Shown here: positions 59,617-64,000 of the stretch, piece after piece | Position numbering within the stretch: position 1 is the first letter of the stretch | How the letters are laid out: each line of letters begins with the position of its first letter | Assembly (NCBI RefSeq): GCF_032399705.1 | Contig: NZ_CP135922.1 | Span: forward strand, 1,240,001-1,304,000 | DNA length: 64,000 nt | Reading direction: 5' to 3' | From: Paenibacillus sp. BIC5C1 | GTDB lineage: Bacteria > Bacillota > Bacilli > Paenibacillales > Paenibacillaceae | Program-made: the position numbers and the translations under genes | The notes under the pieces: generated by a model | What the model was told of the DNA's origin: nothing | Databases searched by the model: none | The model's input: only the letters and a program-made list of their open reading frames with translations

Positions 59617-61311
59617 TCATAGACCGAGCCTCTTCATGCGGTTATAGAGCGTTGCTCTTGAGATGCCGAGCTGCCGGGCGAGCGTTCTTTTGTTGCCTCC
59701 GGCGGCTTGCAGATATTGGAGCAGAAGTTTCGACTCATAGGCGTCCAAATGTTCCTGATACGATAGGGTCGACATATCCGTCGACTCCTCTCTTTTTCCT
59801 TCGTGTATTGGAACAGGTGGGTCCGTGCTACCTGGGAAAGGAGACGATCCCGATTCAAGACGAGGCTGAGTATGAAGCTGCACCGTCTCGTGCCAAATGG
59901 ATGCTGCCTGATCCACGGATGAAATGAAGGTGTCAGGGAGATATTCAGGCTTAACCTCGCCATCCGTGGTGAGAATGGTGATTCGTTCAATCACATTTCT
60001 TAATTCCCGTACATTACCCGGCCAGTCATACTGGAATAACAGCTTGAACACCTCAGGAGGAACCAGTTCAATATGACGATTATAGAGCAAGGAAAACTCT
60101 TGCAGGAAGGTCTGTGTCAACTCGTAAATATCTTCCTTGCGCATACGCAGGGGAGGAATGACGAGATTAATGACATTCAGTCGATAGTAAAGATCTTCTC
60201 GGAACTGATTGCGGGCAATCATGCCCAGCAGATTCTGATTGGTTGCAGCGATAATCCGGCAGCTTGCCTGTTTCATGCGTGTTCCACCAACAGGGAAGTA
60301 ACTTTTCTCCTGCAATACACGTAATAGCTTCACCTGAAGCTCCAACGGCATTTCTCCTATCTCATCCAAAAAGAGCGTGCCGCCTTCAGCGAGTTCAATT
60401 TTCCCTTTTTTTCCTTTGGGATCAGCCCCTGAAAATGCACCCTTTTCGTACCCGAATAATTCACTCTCAAATAATGAACCAGGAATAGCTCCGCAGTTAA
60501 TGGCGATAAATGGCGCTGTTTGCGGTTCTCGCAGGTCATGAATGGCTTTGGCGAATAGCTCCTTGCCCGTTCCGCTTTCTCCAAGAATGAGTACAGTAGC
60601 TGAGGTGGTACTAATCTTGCGAATAGTCTCCAGACACTGGTTAATTACAGGACTGCTGCCCTTGATTCGGGCAAATGGATCGGAATCCGGGCGCAGACGG
60701 GCAACGGCTTTCTCCAGATGCTGGACTTTGGATGTCATATGTAATAACTCTTGATGTAGACGGATTTCGGTTGTTATATCCACTTCGGCGGCAACCGCGC
60801 CTACAATACGTCCATCGAGATGTACCGGACGTGCATTAATGAGTGCGAACAAATCGGGTCTTGGCTGGTGCTGCTTTCGATATACAGTTTCTCCTGTATA
60901 CAACGTTTTGAGTGATTGAAGGCGATCCGGGGGGAAGAAATCCGCTGCCGGTTTTCCAATGATATCTTTTTTGTGAATGGAAAAAACATGCTCCGCACCC
61001 GATGTCCAGTAGGTCACCTTTGCTTCTTCATTAATCAATGTCAGAGCTGAGCCTGCCGTCTCCAGTGTGGTCTCAAAATAAGCTTCCATAAGCCGATGAG
61101 CATGCATCATTTCTTGTAAAACATCGGATACAGCGATATAGCCCAATAGAGGTCCATCATCCTGAATTAACAGATAAGGACTTGTGTTGAATAGCGGTAA
61201 TGCTTCTGCCAACGTTGTAGAGGAAGAGATGACAGTCATGGAGAGGCCTGCATCCAGGGTTCTCATATCTGTACGTAATAAGGTCATCAAGTCTGGAAGT
61301 AAATGTTTCAT
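59617..61311 (-). CDS. Sigma-54-dependent activator, RocR-like
   Basis: A 564-residue activator. The N-terminal part (about 25-75) resembles a CBS half-domain (SSSTTLAEALPLFNTSPYLLIQDDGPLLGYI). A PAS domain follows (about 85-200). The AAA+ domain has Walker A GESGTGKE, the sigma-54 contact loop as GYEKGAFSGA (Thr of GAFTGA replaced by Ser) and Walker B GGTLFLDEIGEMP, with LNVINLVIPPLRMRKEDI. The C-terminal Fis-type HTH is AAGGNKRTLARQLGISRATLYNRMK. The nearby proline catabolic genes have -24/-12 promoters, so they are the likely targets. ATG 61311 follows GAGGT. Confidence 0.92.
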   Translation of the reverse strand: MKHLLPDLMTLLRTDMRTLDAGLSMTVISSSTTLAEALPLFNTSPYLLIQDDGPLLGYIAVSDVLQEMMHAHRLMEAYFETTLETAGSALTLINEEAKVTYWTSGAEHVFSIHKKDIIGKPAADFFPPDRLQSLKTLYTGETVYRKQHQPRPDLFALINARPVHLDGRIVGAVAAEVDITTEIRLHQELLHMTSKVQHLEKAVARLRPDSDPFARIKGSSPVINQCLETIRKISTTSATVLILGESGTGKELFAKAIHDLREPQTAPFIAINCGAIPGSLFESELFGYEKGAFSGADPKGKKGKIELAEGGTLFLDEIGEMPLELQVKLLRVLQEKSYFPVGGTRMKQASCRIIAATNQNLLGMIARNQFREDLYYRLNVINLVIPPLRMRKEDIYELTQTFLQEFSLLYNRHIELVPPEVFKLLFQYDWPGNVRELRNVIERITILTTDGEVKPEYLPDTFISSVDQAASIWHETVQLHTQPRLESGSSPFPGSTDPPVPIHEGKREESTDMSTLSYQEHLDAYESKLLLQYLQAAGGNKRTLARQLGISRATLYNRMKRLGL

Positions 61312-61730
61312 CGGTATATCACCTCAGCTAGAGCATAACTTTCGGAAACTACACCTGTTCCAGGAAATGCTAACAAGTGGTCTGCATATGAAATGATTGG
61401 GAGAATGATGGTTACCCATATTATAGCCTTCCAAATGCAGTGTGTATATATTTTTTGACATGAAGCATACATGTTGTCGATGTAGAAGAGAAGATTATGG
61501 ATTTATTATTATTGTTATGCGCTTTCATTTTTGCAGTTTAGGAATAATTGTTAATTTACATGAAGTGATTCGCTTTTAGAGTGAGTTTTGAGTGATTATA
61601 ACTGACATTGAAGACGGTTTTTTTCTGGCAGGTTTCAAACAATATGACTCGGAATGAGCGAAGTTTACGCAAGAACACAAAAGGGTTGTGTCCAGAAAAG
61701 TAGACATTTTAAATTGGGGATGCTCATTTT
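61312..61730. other. Gene-free AT-rich stretch
   Basis: About 420 bases upstream of the activator gene. No frame with a ribosome site or recognisable product was seen. The activator's promoter should lie near its 5' end. Confidence 0.4.
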
Positions 61731-61793
61731 TTAGACATTAAGAGATGGGTCGAAGAGAAGAAAAGTGGGATGCTCTGGGATGTTATACACGAC

Positions 61794-61838
61794 AGAAAAA
61801 AACCATGTGCTGAAAGAAAGTGGCAGCATGGTTTTTGT
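61794..61838. terminator. Terminator of the proline dehydrogenase gene
   Basis: AAAAACCATG..GCTG pairs with CAGCATGGTTTTT around a 10-base loop, with A/T runs on both flanks. It lies 44 bases after the stop on the minus strand. Confidence 0.82.
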
Positions 61839-61881
61839 GTTCTCATTATTGTGTTTTGGATCAATGGATTCAGCAATGGGA

Positions 61882-62805
61882 TTATCTGAACATGTTTTTG
61901 ACCACCATCCAGAGATTTGCTGGTTTCTCGGCCAGACGGCGGGTGTAGTACGGGTACCACATGGTTCCATAGGGTACGTAACAACGAATGCGATATCCTT
62001 CTCTGGCCAGGCGTTCCTGTTCGCCCATACGCAAGCCGTACAACATTTGAAATTCAAATGCATCCGGGGAGATTCCACGATCTTTCGCATATTGCTTGGT
62101 CCAGGCAATAATATGGTCATCATGTGAGGCAACCGCAGTATATACACCCTGATCGAGATGATTGCGAATCATCGTTTTGAATTGATCAATCACTTCTGAA
62201 GTGTTCTGATAAGCTACGGATGCAGGTTCCTTGTAAGCACCTTTGACCAGACGCAGCCGGATTCCTTCCCGAATCATATCACGTGTATCTTCCACGGTAC
62301 GATGCAAGTAAGCCTGCAATACCGTACCTGTATTATCCAGTCCTTCCGAGTGTAGACGGCGCACAATATCCAAAGTCGCTTGGGTAAACGGGCTGTCCTC
62401 CATATCGATCCTTACAAACAGATGATGCAGCTTCGCTTGGGTGGCAACGGCACGTATATTTCGATAACCTTCCTCAGGGTCCAGCGCGAGTCCCATTTGG
62501 GTTGGTTTTAGCGAGACATTGGAGTCCGCACCCTGACGGGCAATGCCTTCCACCAGACGTATATACTCATCACGATACAGCCCAGCTTCTCTTAAATGGG
62601 TAATGCCCTCGCCCAGATGATCCAGTGTAGCCATAATGCCTTTGTTGTTGAGTACCCGAATCTCTTCGAGAGCTTCTTCCAGTGTGTTGCCTGCGATAAA
62701 CTTGCCAGCCAGCTTTTTGCCGTATTTGATGGAGAGATTCTCCACAGCTTTATTGCCTGCGACGGTCAGCAGCGTTTTACGGTACATTTCCGTTCCGATA
62801 CTCAT
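61882..62805 (-). CDS. putB: Proline dehydrogenase
   Basis: A 307-residue FAD-dependent TIM-barrel enzyme that oxidises proline to pyrroline-5-carboxylate. ATLDHLGEGI, NVSLKPTQMGLALDPEEG, FVRIDMEDSPFT, RLVKGAYKEPASVAY and ASHDDHII are conserved PutA/PutB segments. QMLYGLRMGEQERLAREGYRIRCYVPYGTMW ends with the substrate-binding Arg/Tyr pattern. AAGGAGG precedes the ATG. It diverges from the next pathway enzyme, from a -24/-12 promoter. Confidence 0.94.
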   Translation of the reverse strand: MSIGTEMYRKTLLTVAGNKAVENLSIKYGKKLAGKFIAGNTLEEALEEIRVLNNKGIMATLDHLGEGITHLREAGLYRDEYIRLVEGIARQGADSNVSLKPTQMGLALDPEEGYRNIRAVATQAKLHHLFVRIDMEDSPFTQATLDIVRRLHSEGLDNTGTVLQAYLHRTVEDTRDMIREGIRLRLVKGAYKEPASVAYQNTSEVIDQFKTMIRNHLDQGVYTAVASHDDHIIAWTKQYAKDRGISPDAFEFQMLYGLRMGEQERLAREGYRIRCYVPYGTMWYPYYTRRLAEKPANLWMVVKNMFR

Positions 62806-62851
62806 CGGGGTTCCTCCTTATGGATCATGTTTCTTTATAACAAAGTTATCA

Positions 62852-62868
62852 AGCAATAATCATGCCAA
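62852..62868 (-). promoter_or_regulatory. Sigma-54 promoter of the proline dehydrogenase gene
   Basis: The minus strand reads TTGGCATGATTATTGCTT, matching TGGCAC-N5-TTGCA with GG and GC 10 bases apart. It lies about 50 bases before the start. An ATAAC/GTTAT palindrome (62837-62849) lies between them. Confidence 0.85.
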
Positions 62869-62906
62869 GGTTATTCTGCATAAAAAATATTCCTCTTCAA
62901 CCGGAG

Positions 62907-62923
62907 TTGGCATGGATCTTGCT
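62907..62923 (+). promoter_or_regulatory. Sigma-54 promoter of the pyrroline-5-carboxylate dehydrogenase gene
   Basis: TTGGCATGGATCTTGCT matches TGGCAC-N5-TTGCA with GG (62909-62910) and GC (62921-62922) exactly 10 bases apart. It lies about 85 bases before ATG 63007 and faces away from the divergent sigma-54 promoter. Confidence 0.88.
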
Positions 62924-63006
62924 ACATATATTTGGTGATGAGTAAAATGCATGGCAGCTCAGGCAAACAGTCAGCGAACCCCCACATCTGAAGGAGGAAA
63001 TCATTC

Positions 63007-64000
63007 ATGAATATCCCTTTTGTTAACGAACCATTCACATCCTTTGCAGTCCCGGCCAACCGGGAAGCTTTTGAGAACGCACTTCGTAAGGTGGAGGCTG
63101 AACTTGGGCAAGAATACTCCATTATTATTGGTGGACAAAAAATAACAAGCGCCCGCACGTTATCCTCCGTGAATCCTGCGTACAAAAATCAGATTGTCGG
63201 AAAGATCTATCAGGCTGATCAAGAGCTTGCCGAGCAGGCCATCCAAACGGCTGCGGAAACATTCCGCACCTGGAAACATACGGACCCGAATGAACGTGCC
63301 CGTTATTTGTACAAAGCAGCGGCGCTCATGCGGCGTCGTAAGCATGAATTCTCCGCTTGGATGGTGTACGAAGCAGGCAAAACATGGCCAGAAGCGGATG
63401 CGGATACAGCGGAAGCTATTGATTTTATGGAGTTTTACGCCCGTGAGATGCAGCGTATGAGTGAACCGCAGCCGCTCACAAGAATTGCAGGCGAAGATAA
63501 TGAATTGAGTTATATTCCGCTTGGTGTGGGGATTGTAATTCCGCCATGGAACTTCCCGCTCGCGATTATGGCGGGCATGACTTCTGCTGCTTTGGTATCG
63601 GGCAACACGGTTGTATTGAAGCCAGCCAGTACAACACCGGTAATTGCCGCCAAATTCATGGAGCTACTTGCCGAAGTGGGTGTGCCGGACGGCGTAGTGA
63701 ACTATTTGCCAGGACCTGGAAGCGAAGTTGGCGATTATCTGGTGGACCATGCACTCACCCGCTTCATCAGCTTCACAGGCTCCCGGGATGTCGGTCTGCG
63801 GATCAATGAACGTGCAGCACGCACCGCGCCGGGACAAAAATGGATTAAACGGGTGATTGCTGAAATGGGCGGCAAGGACTCAATTGTTGTAGATAGCGAC
63901 AGTGATCTGGAATTGGCCGCAGAATCCATCACAGCTTCCGCGTTTGGCTTCTCGGGACAGAAGTGCTCTGCGTGTTCCCGTGCCATTATTCATAAAGATG
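63007..64000 (+). CDS. rocA: 1-pyrroline-5-carboxylate dehydrogenase (3' end outside window)
   Basis: The frame runs from ATG 63007 to the window end, giving 331 residues of a protein that is normally about 515 long. [22 protein letters not shown] is the aldehyde dehydrogenase cofactor site, [10 protein letters not shown] and [13 protein letters not shown] follow, and the catalytic Cys is in [14 protein letters not shown]. It oxidises glutamate semialdehyde to glutamate, the step after proline dehydrogenase. AAGGAGGAAAT precedes the ATG, downstream of a sigma-54 promoter. The divergent arrangement with the dehydrogenase and the RocR-like activator marks a proline/arginine catabolic locus. Confidence 0.95.
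   Translation, partial: MNIPFVNEPFTSFAVPANREAFENALRKVEAELGQEYSIIIGGQKITSARTLSSVNPAYKNQIVGKIYQADQELAEQAIQTAAETFRTWKHTDPNERARYLYKAAALMRRRKHEFSAWMVYEAGKTWPEADADTAEAIDFMEFYAREMQRMSEPQPLTRIAGEDNELSYIPLGVGIVIPPWNFPLAIMAGMTSAALVSGNTVVLKPASTTPVIAAKFMELLAEVGVPDGVVNYLPGPGSEVGDYLVDHALTRFISFTGSRDVGLRINERAARTAPGQKWIKRVIAEMGGKDSIVVDSDSDLELAAESITASAFGFSGQKCSACSRAIIHKD

Noticed and set aside
61680..61760. GTGTCCAGAAAAGTAGAC followed by AT-rich DNA, reminiscent of insertion-sequence ends
   Set aside because: No transposase fragment, matching inverted end or target duplication was found nearby.

Overview
The window reads as one chromosomal segment of a Paenibacillus-like Firmicute. The evidence is strong AGGAGG-type ribosome binding sites, lipoproteins with Gram-positive lipoboxes, Fur boxes, YtrA-type GntR/ABC cassettes, a futalosine menaquinone pathway and codon use near 48-50% GC. 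No rRNA, intact tRNA, insertion sequence, phage or CRISPR array was seen. Most genes are ordinary housekeeping, transport or catabolic functions, but several clusters deserve attention.

Layout. 1-3.1 kb: a four-gene ADP-ribose/NAD cluster (NrtR-like Nudix regulator, NADAR protein, bacterial PARG, TARG1-like macro domain). 3.1-9.6 kb, minus strand: FetAB-type exporter, an AraC/siderophore-binding fusion regulator, two FecCD permeases and a siderophore-binding lipoprotein, with Fur-like boxes. 9.8-11.5 kb: oxidoreductase and pyroglutamyl peptidase. 12.1-13.8 kb: mqnB-mqnD (futalosine pathway). 14.3-17.6 kb: GntR/ABC cassette with a palindromic operator over its promoter. 17.9-25.0 kb: an exported coiled-coil protein, nikR and nikABCDE-like nickel import. 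25.4-33.4 kb: PatB/MalY lyase, S9 peptidase, small membrane protein, aldo-keto reductase, a second GntR/ABC cassette and a LURP-one-like protein.

33.5-39.1 kb is the most striking region. Two WYL regulators diverge from a YrlA-type Y RNA, a TROVE/Ro60 (Rsr) gene and a Pol-beta-like nucleotidyltransferase (RlaP/YcgL family). The Y RNA carries a circularly permuted tRNA mimic that can be read base by base. This looks like an inducible RNA surveillance or repair locus.

39.3-49.6 kb: AEC transporter, Mug glycosylase, ECF sigma/anti-sigma pair, LacI regulator with a GH125 mannosidase flanked by inverted intergenic repeats, then a dehydrogenase, a TIM-barrel isomerase and an AraC regulator. 49.7-57.5 kb: kinase-like protein, PD-(D/E)XK Fe-S nuclease, alanine dehydrogenase with divergent AdeR-like PucR regulator, and a STAND ATPase regulator with an acetyltransferase-like region. 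57.6-59.5 kb: one uninterrupted frame joins an AraC regulator to a siderophore-binding lipoprotein, with a perfect Fur box inside the frame. 59.6-64 kb: RocR-like sigma-54 activator, proline dehydrogenase and a pyrroline-5-carboxylate dehydrogenase cut by the window end. The last two genes diverge from facing -24/-12 promoters.

Start codons were often moved inward from the longest open frame because a clear ribosome binding site precedes an internal ATG, GTG or TTG; these choices are noted per gene. Function calls come from motif recognition only; no search was run.
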